Assembly (NCBI RefSeq): GCF_021043605.1
Contig: NZ_JAJNFB010000007.1
Coordinates: forward strand, 1 to 59,710
Direction of reading: 5' to 3'
Origin: Borreliella americana
GTDB taxonomy: Bacteria; Spirochaetota; Spirochaetia; Borreliales; Borreliaceae
DNA length: 59,710 bases
The notes below the pieces were generated by a model, which was given only the letters and a program-made list of their open reading frames with translations, made no database searches and was not told the origin of the DNA. Shown piece after piece: positions 40,644 through 52,993 of this stretch. Positions within the stretch are counted from its first letter, which is position 1, and each line of letters opens with the position of its first letter. The position numbers and the translations under genes were made by a program.

Positions 40644-41270
40644 TTATGCTCTCTTAGAATAATATTCTACAACCATTTGTTCATTAGCAAGCGTAGGTAT
40701 TTCGTCTCTTGATGGAGCATGCTTTACTTTTATGTTTAAATCATCAGCATTTACTTCTATCCAAGTTGGTAAATTTCTAAGAGACGAAGTTTTTTCTATA
40801 TTTGATCTTATTAATTTTTTTAAGCTGTCTTTCTCTTTTATTTGAATTTGATCATTTGCTCTTAGTATTATTGAAGGGATTGTAACTCTTCTTCCATTTA
40901 ATATAATAATGCCGTGAGAAACTATTTGCCTTGCGTGTGCTCTTGATATAGCAAACCCAGCCCTATATACAACATTGTCAATTCTTCTCTCGAGTATTGA
41001 GAGTAAGTTGTCTCCAGTAACACCGTGATGTTTTTTTGCTTCTTTAAAAGTGTTGGTTAGCTGTCTTTCGCTTACACCATAAGTAAACTTTATCTTTTGT
41101 TTTTCTATCAATTGTTTTCCATATTCTGTGTTTTTAGATTTTCTGGTTTTTCCGTGCATTCCAGGAGGATGTGGCTTTTTTTTAAGGATTTTGTCATATT
41201 TTGGCTGCTCAAAAATGTTGATACCAAATCTCCTTACTAGCTTGCCTTTAGCTCTTTGTTTTCTATTCAT
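40644..41270 (-). CDS. rpsD: 30S ribosomal protein S4
   Basis: Primary 16S rRNA-binding protein that nucleates small-subunit assembly. The 208-residue protein shows the S4 N-terminal region (GKLVRRFGINIFEQ, PPGMHGK) and the S4 RNA-binding domain (LERRIDNVVYRAGFAISRAHARQIVSHGII region). The N-terminus lacks zinc-binding cysteines. ATG 41270 is chosen over an in-frame TTG directly before it because GAGGA lies at the right distance. It stands alone, not with rpsM/rpsK/rpoA, and 28 bases downstream of the initiator tRNA, so the two are probably cotranscribed. Confidence 0.97.
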   Translation of the reverse strand: MNRKQRAKGKLVRRFGINIFEQPKYDKILKKKPHPPGMHGKTRKSKNTEYGKQLIEKQKIKFTYGVSERQLTNTFKEAKKHHGVTGDNLLSILERRIDNVVYRAGFAISRAHARQIVSHGIIILNGRRVTIPSIILRANDQIQIKEKDSLKKLIRSNIEKTSSLRNLPTWIEVNADDLNIKVKHAPSRDEIPTLANEQMVVEYYSKRA

Positions 41271-41298
41271 CAATTCCTCGCATATTAAAAATAAAGCA

Positions 41299-41371
<73 letters not shown>

Positions 41372-41385
41372 TCTTACAATTTAAA

Positions 41386-41415
41386 ATGTTAACACAACTT
41401 TATTATGAGTGTCAA
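41386..41415 (-). promoter_or_regulatory. Promoter of tRNA-fMet / rpsD
   Basis: On the minus strand, TTGACA (41415-41410) is followed after 17-18 bases by TTAACA or TAACAT (41392-41386). This is about 15 bases upstream of the tRNA. Confidence 0.55.
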
Positions 41416-41438
41416 TTATTTGTTTATTATTAATTTAA

Positions 41439-42794
41439 TTAGACTAAAAAATATATTTCATTTATTTCTTTATATTCTTGTTTTATGATTTTTTTAATAT
41501 CTTGTATTTTATTTGTAAAATTTTTAAAGTCATTTTCTGAATTTAAATTTATTTTGATATAAAGCACAAGTTTGTTGCCTTGATTATGGAAATTGAGTGT
41601 TTTAAAGTTTATGTGTGAATTTTTTAATGTATCTTTTACGCTTCTTTTAAGATCTATATTTTGCTTTGAGAGTAAATTGTTTGCGTTATTTATTATTACG
41701 TTAAGTCCTTCTTTTATTATGATAAAGCCAATAAATATAGACATAATTTTGTCAAAGCCGCTCCACATGTAAGTTGCAAGCAGTAAGCTTAGTGTAATCC
41801 CACCATGTGAGAATATACAGTTTTTATCAGCTGAAGCTAGTGCTAAGAGAAGCTGATTGTTGTATCTTTTTCCTATTTGGAATTTTGTCAAATATTCTAT
41901 TATTTTCACTATAAAAAAAATGAAAGGGGTTAGTGGTATCCATAAGCTTTTTTTAAGAGATTTATTTGAAAATATTTCTAGTATATTTTTTTTGTCATCT
42001 TCGCTATGATTGTTGCTATGATCATGATTGTGATTGTGTGAATGACTATGGTCATGTTCATATATAGCATTATTTTTATTTTTGTTTTGGTGTATGTGTA
42101 GATTAAATCCGGATTCTACCCCCAGAGTGATAAATTTATTTAAACCGGTTGTATTTAAAAATAGTGTAAATCCTGCCATAAGTATGATTATTCCCATGAT
42201 AAAAGCTATTAAGCTTTCCATTAGTTTGTGTCCATAAGGATAATGGATGGTTTCAGGCTTGCTTGTAATTTTCAAGCTAAAGTAAGTTATTGTAGATAAA
42301 ACAAAGTCGGCCATCACGTGGAAAGCATCAGCAATAAGTGCAAATGAATTAAACAGTATTCCAACAGTAAGTTTAGAAGATGTTGATGCTACTTCGGTAA
42401 ATATAGAGATTATTCCAATTCCCATTACAAACTTATCTTCTTCTATCTCAGATGCTAATTCTTTTTTATATTGAGAATCGTTATGTTCAAATCCTAAGCT
42501 TAAAAGCTCTTCTTGTATTTCAGTAATTTGGCATGAAATTGTTTTAAACTTATTTTTTTTGCCGTAATGAATTAAGTTGCTAATCATTATTCTTTCTATG
42601 CCTTCTGATTTAAAATCATCATCAATATAAAAATTAATTATTTCAATTTGATCAGCTTTTGCTTTCGCTTTAAGATTTGAAATTGATTTTGAATTATTTT
42701 CAATATAAACAATGTAGATATCTTCTTTTTTTAAAGGATCCAATTTTAAATAAGCAAATTTATGAATGTTTTTTAAGCTTATTATCTTGACCAT
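41439..42794 (-). CDS. Cation diffusion facilitator with N-terminal acetyltransferase-like domain
   Basis: 451 residues. Residues about 120-451 are a CDF metal exporter: membrane helices, ADAFHVMAD (HxxxD) in helix 2, a histidine-rich loop (HDHSHSHNHNHDHSNNHSE) between helices 4 and 5, and a cytoplasmic C-terminal domain. In helix 5 the usual HxxxD reads CIFSH (CxxxH), so the transport site is altered. Residues about 50-115 look like the acetyl-CoA-binding half of a GNAT fold (INFYIDDDFKSEGIERIMIS, then LLSLGFEHND), an unusual fusion; its GxG loop is degenerate. A Mn or Zn substrate is inference. It stands alone, divergent from the broken gene at 42915. Confidence 0.8.
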   Translation of the reverse strand: MVKIISLKNIHKFAYLKLDPLKKEDIYIVYIENNSKSISNLKAKAKADQIEIINFYIDDDFKSEGIERIMISNLIHYGKKNKFKTISCQITEIQEELLSLGFEHNDSQYKKELASEIEEDKFVMGIGIISIFTEVASTSSKLTVGILFNSFALIADAFHVMADFVLSTITYFSLKITSKPETIHYPYGHKLMESLIAFIMGIIILMAGFTLFLNTTGLNKFITLGVESGFNLHIHQNKNKNNAIYEHDHSHSHNHNHDHSNNHSEDDKKNILEIFSNKSLKKSLWIPLTPFIFFIVKIIEYLTKFQIGKRYNNQLLLALASADKNCIFSHGGITLSLLLATYMWSGFDKIMSIFIGFIIIKEGLNVIINNANNLLSKQNIDLKRSVKDTLKNSHINFKTLNFHNQGNKLVLYIKINLNSENDFKNFTNKIQDIKKIIKQEYKEINEIYFLV

Positions 42795-42831
42795 AATTGT
42801 AACATTCTCCTAGTTGTTGCATAATTTTACT

Positions 42832-42853
42832 AATGTAGTATTAATGCTACATT
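42832..42853. repeat. Small inverted repeat upstream of the cation transporter gene
   Basis: AATGTAG (42832-42838) and CTACATT (42847-42853) form a 7-bp stem with an 8-base loop. It lies in the divergent gap, about 40 bases before the transporter ATG. It may be an operator or chance. Confidence 0.35.
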
Positions 42854-42914
42854 TTATCATTTATTAAATTCAAGCTCAATCTTGATTTGTTGAGACAAAA
42901 GTAAGGAATATTTT

Positions 42915-43282
42915 ATGCGACAATCGGATTTTTTGTGAAAAAATGTAAAAAAAATATTTTAAATAATAATGATTTGCGCAGTTTAATTGATAATATTAAA
43001 AATATTTTTTATTAGATTTTAAAAGAGTTTGACAGACGGTCATTAGAAGATATATTTAATTATTATTATGAATTCTATGATCTTAATAACAGTTTGTATG
43101 GTTTTGTAGAAAAATTTGTTCCAATTATTAATTTTTTATTATTTGAAGATTTGGAATATAATTTTAATTCTGATGAGAAAAAGCTTATTTTAAGTGTATT
43201 TGATTTGTCTGCCAATACTCTTGAAAGCAATAAATTAAATAGACTTGCAAGTGCTTTAGTTTCTCTAAAGATATTAAGTTAA
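42915..43282 (+). pseudogene. Degenerate gene for a small protein (about 123 residues when intact)
   Basis: AAGGA at 42903-42907 precedes an ATG at 42915 that opens MRQSDFL and then stops. Shifting by one base in a six-T run (42929-42934) enters a frame reading VKKCKKNILNNNDLRSL..., which hits TAG at 43013-43015 and then continues ILKEFDRRSLEDIFNYYYEF to 43282. Both frames join smoothly as one charged, helical protein. So a single-T deletion and an amber codon interrupt one gene. Only the last 62 codons remain as a long ORF (TTG at 43094). I recognise no family. The order matches what I remember as a hypothetical gene (BB0617) in B31. Confidence 0.65.
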
Positions 43283-43304
43283 TTTAATTTTTTGCAAGTT
43301 GAGA

Positions 43305-43745
43305 TTATGTTGTTACTCTTAGTAGCTCTTTTTTATCAAAAGGAGCTTTAAGCAAATCTTTTAATGTATAAATTTTTATTAGTTTTTTGTTTTCATGAAA
43401 TGATTTAGATTCTGTTATTATTATTTTTGTATCTTGATCAAAAAATTCTGCCATTACTTGCAAGCACATAGCACACGGAATACATTCAGGACTTGTATTA
43501 AGCAATAAAAAATCTATTGTTTGTACGCTAATTTTTGCAATCATGTTAAAAATTGCACTTCTTTCTGCGCAACAAGTTGCTCCAAAACTTGCATTCTCAA
43601 CATTTGTTCCAATGAAAAAATCGTTTGTTTTAGTCTTAATGCAAGCACCTACTTTAAATTTTGAATATGGAGAATATGAATTGTTTCTAGCTTTTTCCGC
43701 CATATAAAATGCTTTATCTATATCTTCTTGTTTTAGTTTTTCCAA
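43305..43745 (-). CDS. cdd: Cytidine deaminase
   Basis: Zinc enzyme deaminating cytidine and deoxycytidine, used for pyrimidine salvage in an organism that cannot make pyrimidines. The 146-residue tetrameric-type protein shows SPYSKFKVGA, NVENASFGATCCAERSA with the CAE zinc/proton motif, and PCAMCLQVMAEF with the PCxxC ligands. It is divergent from dhhP; the gap holds the inverted repeat at 43779-43827. Confidence 0.95.
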   Translation of the reverse strand: MEKLKQEDIDKAFYMAEKARNNSYSPYSKFKVGACIKTKTNDFFIGTNVENASFGATCCAERSAIFNMIAKISVQTIDFLLLNTSPECIPCAMCLQVMAEFFDQDTKIIITESKSFHENKKLIKIYTLKDLLKAPFDKKELLRVTT

Positions 43746-43778
43746 AATTTTCCACCCGTTATATTTTATTAGCCATTG

Positions 43779-46470
<2,692 letters not shown>

Positions 46471-46540
46471 TTAACTATAAAATAGTAAATGCTAATATAT
46501 TAGTATGTTTATTAGCAAATCATTTTGTATTATACTTTAT

Positions 46541-46579
46541 AATAATGCTTTTTAATAATAGCATTGACAAAGCATTATT
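46541..46579. repeat. 11-bp inverted repeat overlapping the -35 box of the CAU tRNA promoter
   Basis: AATAATGCTTT (46541-46551) and AAAGCATTATT (46569-46579) are perfect inverted repeats with a 17-base spacer. The right arm overlaps the end of the TTGACA at 46564-46569. Confidence 0.45.
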
Positions 46580-46592
46580 GAATTTATACACT
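46564..46592 (+). promoter_or_regulatory. Promoter of the CAU tRNA and DJ-1 family gene
   Basis: TTGACA (46564-46569), a 17-base spacer, then TACACT (46587-46592). The expected start is about 8 bases before the tRNA at 46607. Confidence 0.65.
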
Positions 46593-46606
46593 TAATAAAA
46601 GTTTAA

Positions 46607-46680
46607 GCTGATGTAGCTCAGTTGGTTAGAGCACTCGGCTCATATCCGAGTTGTCGTGGGTTCAAGTCCCTCCATCAGCA
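46607..46680 (+). tRNA. tRNA with CAT anticodon (elongator Met, or Ile after lysidine modification)
   Basis: 74-base cloverleaf with fully paired acceptor GCTGATG/CATCAGC, loop CTCATAT and anticodon CAT at 46641-46643. The paired position 1-72 and the lack of the GGG/CCC anticodon stem separate it from the initiator at 41299. Met versus Ile cannot be decided by eye. Confidence 0.9.
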
Positions 46681-46695
46681 TTAGGGGTTCTAAAT

Positions 46696-47250
46696 ATGGT
46701 AGTGGGAATTATTCTTGCAAATGGCTTTGAAGATATTGAGGCTATAGTTCCGATTGATATTTTAAGACGGGGTAATGTTAATATTCAAATTATCAGTTCA
46801 AATGATAACAATGTTGTGATAAGTTCAAAAGGCGTTTCTTTTTTAACTGATGATGTAATATCAAACTGTAAGGAAAATTGTTTTGATCTAATAATTCTCC
46901 CAGGAGGCATGTCTGGAGCTACTAATCTTTTTAATTCAAAAGAATTGGATTTGATTTTAAAAGATATGAATGCCAAAGGTAAATATATTGCAGCTATTTG
47001 TGCTTCTCCAGTAGTAGTGCTTGCTGCTAAGGGTCTTCTAGGGTTTAATAAGTTTACGTGTTATCCAGATTTGGAAAAAAATGTGCTTGATGGTGAGTTT
47101 GTAGATAAAAATGTTGTTATAAGCAATAATTTTATTACTTCTAAAGGTGTTGGAACTTCATTTGAATTTGCTTTTACTCTTCTTGAAATTGTAAAGGGAA
47201 AACAAATAATGGAAAATGTTAAAAAAGCAACTTTACTTTGCAAGAGTTAA
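46696..47250 (+). CDS. DJ-1/PfpI (ThiJ) family protein
   Basis: 184 residues forming a single DJ-1-like domain. GFEDIEAIVPIDILRR holds the conserved Glu, LPGGMSGATNL is the typical loop, and AAICASPVVVLA carries the nucleophile-elbow Cys as in DJ-1/YajL. Members are linked to oxidative-stress protection or protein deglycation; the exact role is unsettled. ATG 46696 is used because AGGGG (46684-46688) is correctly spaced; longer versions would run into the tRNA. It is probably cotranscribed with the tRNA 16 bases upstream. Confidence 0.9.
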   Translation: MVVGIILANGFEDIEAIVPIDILRRGNVNIQIISSNDNNVVISSKGVSFLTDDVISNCKENCFDLIILPGGMSGATNLFNSKELDLILKDMNAKGKYIAAICASPVVVLAAKGLLGFNKFTCYPDLEKNVLDGEFVDKNVVISNNFITSKGVGTSFEFAFTLLEIVKGKQIMENVKKATLLCKS

Positions 47251-47313
47251 ATATAAGGCTATTTTAAATGATTATAATAAATAAATCAGATTTTAGGTTT
47301 TAAATTTGAAAAA

Positions 47314-48531
47314 TTATAAATTTTTTGGAATTAAATTATAAATGTCTTCAAGAATGGTCAATTCTTCGTTTGTTGGTAGTACTAGTATTTTTAGTTTGCT
47401 ATTAATGGTTGATATTTCAGATTCTAAATACTTGCTTTGGGCCATTTCATTTTTTTCAAGGTCCAGTTCTATTCCAATTTTTTCAAATCCCTTTAGTGCA
47501 AGAGCTCTTATTCCATAATCAGTAACGCCAATCCCGCCTGTAAAAACTATTGCATCAACATTAAAATCAAGAATGGCAATGTAAGATCCAATATATTTTT
47601 TTATTCTATATGTCATTATATCTATTGCAAGTTTTGATTGATATTCTCCTTCTTCAATTTTGTTCCAAATATCCCGCATGTCATTTGATTTTTCAGAAAT
47701 TCCCAGTATGCCACTTTCTTTATTTAACATTTCTTCAATTTGTTTGGTGGTTTTATTTAATATAGTGCTCATCAAATTAATAATTGATGGGTCTATATCA
47801 CCGCTTCTTGTTCCCATTGCAAGGCCTTCAAGCGGAGTAATTCCCATGCTTGTGTCATAAGATTTTCCATTTTTAACAGCATTAATACTTGCTCCATTTC
47901 CAAGATGCAAAATTATTAAATTTAGATTATCTATTTTTTTATTTAAAATTTCTGAGGATCTTTTTGTTATGTACGAATAAGAAAGGCCATGAAAGCCATA
48001 TTTTCTAATATTGTGGTTTTTATACCAAGAATATGGAATTGCATAAAGAAAAGCATGTTCTTTTATAGTTTGATGCCATGAAGTATCAAAGCATAAAACT
48101 TGCTTTGCGTGTGGTAAAATTTTAAGCACTGCTTCTATTGCGATGATTGCATTTGGGTTATGAAGTGGAGCAAGTTCAGAAATTTGTTTTAATTTATTTA
48201 AAATACTATTATTAAGAATTGCTGAATTTTTAAGGTTTGATCCTCCATGTACAACCCTGTGACCTATTATTTTAATTTCGCTGATAGTTTTAAGGATGTT
48301 TAAATTACTGTTTAATAGCAATTTAAACATTTTCTCTATTGCTTTTTGGTGATTTTCAATTCCTTTTTCAAATTTTTCTGTTATTGATCCGTCAGTATTT
48401 ATTATTTTTATGATTGATTTTTGTGATTTTATTTTTTCAACAATTCCCGATATTATTTTTTTTGAATTTTCATATTGATAAATAGCAAATTTTAATGAAG
48501 AACTTCCTGTATTTATGATTAATATTTTCAT
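47314..48531 (-). CDS. ackA: Acetate kinase
   Basis: Transfers phosphate between ATP and acetate; with Pta (6143-7201) it links acetate to acetyl-CoA. The 405-residue protein has the ASKHA-fold signatures [57 protein letters not shown] and [13 protein letters not shown]. The ATG at 48531 is chosen since AAAGGAAAA precedes it; an upstream ATG would add eight residues. It follows mfd by 25 bases on the same strand. Acetyl phosphate levels set by this pair affect the Rrp2-RpoS regulatory route in Borrelia in published models. Confidence 0.97.
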   Translation of the reverse strand: MKILIINTGSSSLKFAIYQYENSKKIISGIVEKIKSQKSIIKIINTDGSITEKFEKGIENHQKAIEKMFKLLLNSNLNILKTISEIKIIGHRVVHGGSNLKNSAILNNSILNKLKQISELAPLHNPNAIIAIEAVLKILPHAKQVLCFDTSWHQTIKEHAFLYAIPYSWYKNHNIRKYGFHGLSYSYITKRSSEILNKKIDNLNLIILHLGNGASINAVKNGKSYDTSMGITPLEGLAMGTRSGDIDPSIINLMSTILNKTTKQIEEMLNKESGILGISEKSNDMRDIWNKIEEGEYQSKLAIDIMTYRIKKYIGSYIAILDFNVDAIVFTGGIGVTDYGIRALALKGFEKIGIELDLEKNEMAQSKYLESEISTINSKLKILVLPTNEELTILEDIYNLIPKNL

Positions 48532-48556
48532 TTTTTTTCCTTTTGTATTTGACAAG

Positions 48557-51500
48557 TTATGTGCTTGTTTTTAGTAAGTTAATATTTTTATATATGTAAT
48601 TTATTTTCTCAGATTTTTCAATATTTTTAAAGCTTAAAAATATTGATTTTTGATATGAGGGATTTAATATTAATAAATTGGGATGTTTTTGAAGTATTTC
48701 TATTATTTTTTCCATAGGAATGCTTTCTATATTTTTATACTCTATTTCCAAAGTTTTGTTTGTTTCTTTTAATTTTGTTATGTTTAAATCTTTTGCTAGA
48801 ATTTTAAGTTCAGCTAACATTAATAGACTATTTATTTCTTTGGGTATTGGGCCAAAGTTATCTTGGAGCTCTGATCTTATTTTTTTACTTTCTTCTTCAG
48901 TTTGAATTTTAAAGATTTTTTTGTAGATTAGTATTTTATCCTGCTCATTTTTTGCATAATTTTCAGGAATAAAGCCACTATAGTTAATTTCAATATTAAC
49001 CTCTTCTTCTTCTGATGTGATTTTTCCCATTTTTTTTTCAATTGCTTTATTTAGCATTGTTAGATAGTAGTCCAATCCAATCGACTCAATCTCCCCATGT
49101 TGTTCTCTGCCAAGCAAATTTCCAACGCCTCTTATTTCCATATCTTTCATTGCTATTTTAAATCCTGCTCCTAGATCTGAAAATTCTGTTATTGCTCTTA
49201 GTCTTTCAATAGAGTGTTCATTTAGCTTTTCGCTATCTTGATACAAAAAATAAGCATAAGCTTTCTTAGAGCCCCTTCCAACTCTTCCTTTGAGTTGATA
49301 TAGCTGTGCAAGTCCAAACTTGTTTGCATTATTTATTATTATTGTATTTGCATTTGGAATATCTATTCCATTTTCAATTATTGTTGTTGCCAATAAAATT
49401 TGATACGCTTTTTTAATAAAATTGTGCATTATGTTTTCAATTTCGTCTCCTGTAAGTTTTCCATGAATTATTGCAATTCTTGCATAAGGAGTTAATTTTT
49501 CAATGAGTCCCTTTAAATAATGCAGCTCTTCGATATTGTGATTTACTAAAAAAACTTGACCATCTCGAGATAGTTCACTATCAATTGCATGTTTTATTAA
49601 AAGTTCGTTAAACGATTCTAAATAAGCTTCTATTTTTACTCTATTTTTAGGCGGAATTTTTAAAACGGAAATATCTCTAAGCTTAATTAGCGACATGTGA
49701 AGAGATCTGGGAATTGGTGTTGCAGAAAGAGCAAGGCAATCAACCGAAATTTTTATTTCTTTAAGTTTTTCTTTTTCTTTTACACCAAATCTTTGTTCTT
49801 CATCAATTATTATTAACCCTAAATTTTTGCAGATGAATTTTTTTGAAAGAATTTTGTGTGTTCCTATGATTATATCAATTTTTCCAATTTTAAGTTCTTT
49901 TAAAATCCGGGTTTCTGCGTTATTTTTTATAAATCTACTTAATACTTCGATTTTGATTGGAAAATTTTTAAATCTTTTTTTGAATGTATTGAAATGCTGT
50001 TCTGCTAAGATAGTTGTTGGTGAGAGTACAACAACCTGTTTATTCCCCATTACGGCTTTAAAAGCAGCTCTCATGGCAACTTCGGTTTTTCCAAATCCAA
50101 CATCCCCACAAAGAAGGCGATCCATTACTTTGAAGCTCATCATATCTTCTTTTATTTCTTTTATTGCTCTTATTTGATCTGGAGTTTCATCGTATGGAAA
50201 TTCAGATTCAAATAACAATTGTAATTCGTTATCTTCTGGGTATTTAATACCTTTAATGCTTTCTCTTTTTGAATAAAGTTCTATTAATTTGTCTGCAATC
50301 TCCTCGATTCTTTTTTTTGCGTTTGCTTTGTTTTTTATCCATGTTTTAGAACTTATTTTATCTAATTTGATATTTTTAGGATCACTTCCAATGTATTTTT
50401 GAATTAAATTTGTTTGTTCAATTGGAATAAATAGTTTTTCTCCTTCAGCGTATTCAATCTCAATATAATCCTTTTCAAGCGAGCTTGTTTTTATTCTTTT
50501 TATTTGCCTAAATATACCAATTCCATGGTTTATGTGAACCACATGACTATTTTTCTCAATCTCAACAAAAGAGTCAATAGCTTTTGTTTTTGAAGATTCA
50601 AAGGTTTTGTTTATTTTTTGCCCGGTATTGAAAATGTTTGATTCAAGAATAATGGCAATTTTTTCTTTTTCTATTATTAAAGAGCCAGATATTTTTAAAA
50701 CCTCAATTGATACTTTTGGGAATTCTTTGAAAATATATTTAAGTTTTTCTTTTTGTGATTCAGATTCTGCTGCAATGATTATTTTAAATCCATTTTTTAG
50801 CCAATTTTCAAATTCCTCTTTTGTAAGTGCTATATTTGAAAAAAAGTTTCTCTCACTTTCGATTTTAAATTCTATAATTTCTTTGGATTTAGGGTTTTTA
50901 ATTTTTGAAAATAAAACATCGCTTTTTAGATTGAAGGTTTTATAATTTAAGAGAATTCTTTTTGGATTAATTATATTTTTACCAGCTTCTTTTGCTTCTT
51001 TGTAAAGTTTTTCGTATTCCTGGTGTATTTTTTCAATTTCTTTTTCGAAATTGTTAATTTCAAAGTTTACAATAGGCGTATTTTTCTCAATCTCATCACT
51101 TAAGTAAGTATTTGCTACTAGTGGATAAAACATTTCTTCCGTTTTTGTTTCTTTTTTAAAATCCAACTCTTTGAGAATTTTTTTATATTCAACAGATTTA
51201 ATTTTTGTTTTTAAGGTGTTAATAGTTTCATCGTCCCAAATAATTTCTTTTTTTGGAAGAATTTGGAATTCTAAAATTTCATTATCATGTTTTAATTGGG
51301 TTAAAGGATTAAATTTCCTTATCTCTTCTATTTTGTCAAAGTTTAGTACAATTCTTATTGGATTTTGCTCTCCAAAAGAGTATAGATCTATAATTTCTCC
51401 TTTTATTGTAAATTCTCCTGGAATTGTTACTCTGAATGTTTTTTCATATCCCAATGTTATAAGAGTTTTTTCAATGTCTGCTGTATTAATATTGGTATTT

Positions 51501-51934
51501 TTTTCAATTTTATATACATTCTTTAGTAATGTATTTTTATCGGGTATTTTGCTAAGCAATGATTTTAAGACTGTAATATATATTCCAGGATTTTTTTTAT
51601 AAAAATTGATTAAAAATTTGATTCTTTTATTAAAGATCGTATTTTTTGAGCCGATACCCTTGTATACAAGGGGGCTAAAATAGTTAAGTTCAAAGATTTG
51701 ATTTGTAATTACTTGTAAATCATTTTTAATTTTATCTAATGTGTGCTCGTCTTTAACTATTAATATTATTTTCCCAGTTTTGCTATATTCTTTGATTTTT
51801 TTAATTAAAAAAGCCTTGAAAAATCCTTCATATCCTGTTAATGAAAAAAATGTGTTTTGTTCTAAAAGTTCTTTCATTTTTTTTAAATTGGAATTATTTT
51901 TTAATATTGTTGTTAGTTCTTCATCTATATTCAT
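48557..51934 (-). CDS. mfd: Transcription-repair coupling factor Mfd
   Basis: DNA translocase that removes stalled RNA polymerase at lesions and recruits UvrA. The 1125-residue protein has the UvrB-like N-terminal modules, the RNA-polymerase-interacting domain ([30 protein letters not shown]), RecG-like helicase motors with Walker [46 protein letters not shown], and the C-terminal TRCF domain. The N-terminal part looks reduced in the UvrA-binding module, but I cannot measure this by eye. ackA follows on the same strand. Confidence 0.97.
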   Translation of the reverse strand: MNIDEELTTILKNNSNLKKMKELLEQNTFFSLTGYEGFFKAFLIKKIKEYSKTGKIILIVKDEHTLDKIKNDLQVITNQIFELNYFSPLVYKGIGSKNTIFNKRIKFLINFYKKNPGIYITVLKSLLSKIPDKNTLLKNVYKIEKNTNINTADIEKTLITLGYEKTFRVTIPGEFTIKGEIIDLYSFGEQNPIRIVLNFDKIEEIRKFNPLTQLKHDNEILEFQILPKKEIIWDDETINTLKTKIKSVEYKKILKELDFKKETKTEEMFYPLVANTYLSDEIEKNTPIVNFEINNFEKEIEKIHQEYEKLYKEAKEAGKNIINPKRILLNYKTFNLKSDVLFSKIKNPKSKEIIEFKIESERNFFSNIALTKEEFENWLKNGFKIIIAAESESQKEKLKYIFKEFPKVSIEVLKISGSLIIEKEKIAIILESNIFNTGQKINKTFESSKTKAIDSFVEIEKNSHVVHINHGIGIFRQIKRIKTSSLEKDYIEIEYAEGEKLFIPIEQTNLIQKYIGSDPKNIKLDKISSKTWIKNKANAKKRIEEIADKLIELYSKRESIKGIKYPEDNELQLLFESEFPYDETPDQIRAIKEIKEDMMSFKVMDRLLCGDVGFGKTEVAMRAAFKAVMGNKQVVVLSPTTILAEQHFNTFKKRFKNFPIKIEVLSRFIKNNAETRILKELKIGKIDIIIGTHKILSKKFICKNLGLIIIDEEQRFGVKEKEKLKEIKISVDCLALSATPIPRSLHMSLIKLRDISVLKIPPKNRVKIEAYLESFNELLIKHAIDSELSRDGQVFLVNHNIEELHYLKGLIEKLTPYARIAIIHGKLTGDEIENIMHNFIKKAYQILLATTIIENGIDIPNANTIIINNANKFGLAQLYQLKGRVGRGSKKAYAYFLYQDSEKLNEHSIERLRAITEFSDLGAGFKIAMKDMEIRGVGNLLGREQHGEIESIGLDYYLTMLNKAIEKKMGKITSEEEEVNIEINYSGFIPENYAKNEQDKILIYKKIFKIQTEEESKKIRSELQDNFGPIPKEINSLLMLAELKILAKDLNITKLKETNKTLEIEYKNIESIPMEKIIEILQKHPNLLILNPSYQKSIFLSFKNIEKSEKINYIYKNINLLKTST

Positions 51935-51959
51935 TTTTTACCTTTTTGTTTAATTAATT

Positions 51960-51977
51960 TAGTATAATAATATACTA
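51960..51977. repeat. Short palindrome over a -10-like box between mfd and the next gene
   Basis: TAGTATA (51960-51966) and TATACTA (51971-51977) flank ATAA and include a TATAAT (51963-51968). A second TATAAT at 52001-52006 lies nearer the downstream gene. The palindrome is in the divergent gap and could serve either gene. Confidence 0.4.
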
Positions 51978-52030
51978 TAGGTATTATTACTTTCTTTATA
52001 TATAATGTGGTTAGATTTTGAGGGGAGCTT

Positions 52031-52993
52031 ATGAATATTAGAAAATTGCTTTTTTGTATCTTTTTTATGAATATTTCTTTTCTTTTGTTTGCGGGAGATT
52101 ACAAGGGCCTTGATTTTAAAATCAAGTTTTTTAATCAATCTATTTATCGCGTTAATAGTAATGTTTTTATTGAAGTTTCTCTTAGTAATGCATCTGACAG
52201 TGTTTTAACTTTAGAAATAGGCGATATCAATTCTTTTGGCTTTGATTTTGATGTTACCGATACCGCCAATATTAAAGTTAAAAGACCCATTGAATATGTT
52301 AAAAAGAGATCTAAAAATGTTGCAATTCCTGTTAGAAATATGAGCTTGAGACCTAATGAAAAATTTTCTGTAGTTATTAACTTAAATCAATTTGTTAAGT
52401 TTAGTAAAGATGGAGTTTATTTTGTTAAGGGTATTTTCTTTCCAGACATTTCAGATCCATCTAAGAAAAAAGAATCCAATATTATTACTCTTTTTTTAAA
52501 TGATAGTTTTGATGGAAATCCAGGCAGTATAGATCTTGTTAATTTGTCTGAAAATAACGATATTCAAGATATCTTGAAGAAGAAAAAATTGTCTCCCGAC
52601 GAGATTGTCAAATATTTGTTAAAGGCATTGCAGCTTGGGAAAAAAGAAAAGTTCTTTTTATATCTTGATATTGAAGGTTTGTTATTAAATGACAAAGGCA
52701 AGGCATACCTTTATAAGCAAAAGTTGTCACCCATTCCTAATAAAAATGTAGTTGAAGAGTATAAAGAATATTTGTGGAATTCTAATAATTCAGATATTTC
52801 AAAAGCACCAAATAAATTTTCTATTATTGAGACAACTTATTCTGATACTTCGGGCAAGGTGATTGCTGATTTATATTTTGACGATGGGCAATTTTATATT
52901 TCCAAAAGATATACTTTCTTCTTCAAAAAATATGATTATTATTGGATAATTTATGACTACATTGTTCAAAATACTGGCATTAAGGAAAAGTAA
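52031..52993 (+). CDS. Exported protein with N-terminal Ig-like domain, function unknown
   Basis: 320 residues with a signal peptide (about 1-21, ending LLFAG). Residues about 25-150 look like an immunoglobulin-type beta sandwich (NQSIYRVNSNVFIEVSLSN, SLRPNEKFSVVINL). The C-terminal part (about 190-315), with helices then four strands ending DYYWIIYDYIV, resembles an NTF2-like fold. No catalytic motif is seen. The strong GAGGGG site fixes the start. Its end overlaps the start of the LysM amidase gene by 41 bases, so both are probably one envelope operon; a partner or cofactor role for the amidase is inference. Confidence 0.75.
   Translation: MNIRKLLFCIFFMNISFLLFAGDYKGLDFKIKFFNQSIYRVNSNVFIEVSLSNASDSVLTLEIGDINSFGFDFDVTDTANIKVKRPIEYVKKRSKNVAIPVRNMSLRPNEKFSVVINLNQFVKFSKDGVYFVKGIFFPDISDPSKKKESNIITLFLNDSFDGNPGSIDLVNLSENNDIQDILKKKKLSPDEIVKYLLKALQLGKKEKFFLYLDIEGLLLNDKGKAYLYKQKLSPIPNKNVVEEYKEYLWNSNNSDISKAPNKFSIIETTYSDTSGKVIADLYFDDGQFYISKRYTFFFKKYDYYWIIYDYIVQNTGIKEK

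Noticed and set aside
43094..43282. Independent 62-codon gene with TTG start
   Set aside because: No ribosome site, and upstream sequence in the same frame continues the protein past the TAG; better read as the end of a broken gene.
46651..46695. Longer N-terminus for the DJ-1 family protein
   Set aside because: It would start inside the CAU tRNA, and AGGGG favours the ATG at 46696.
47309..47325. AAAAATT/AATTTTT hairpin as ackA terminator
   Set aside because: Pure A/T stem of 7 pairs that overlaps the end of the coding region; too weak to call.
51171..51602. 143-codon plus-strand ORF within mfd
   Set aside because: Antisense shadow; its hydrophobic composition follows from reading AT-rich code backwards.
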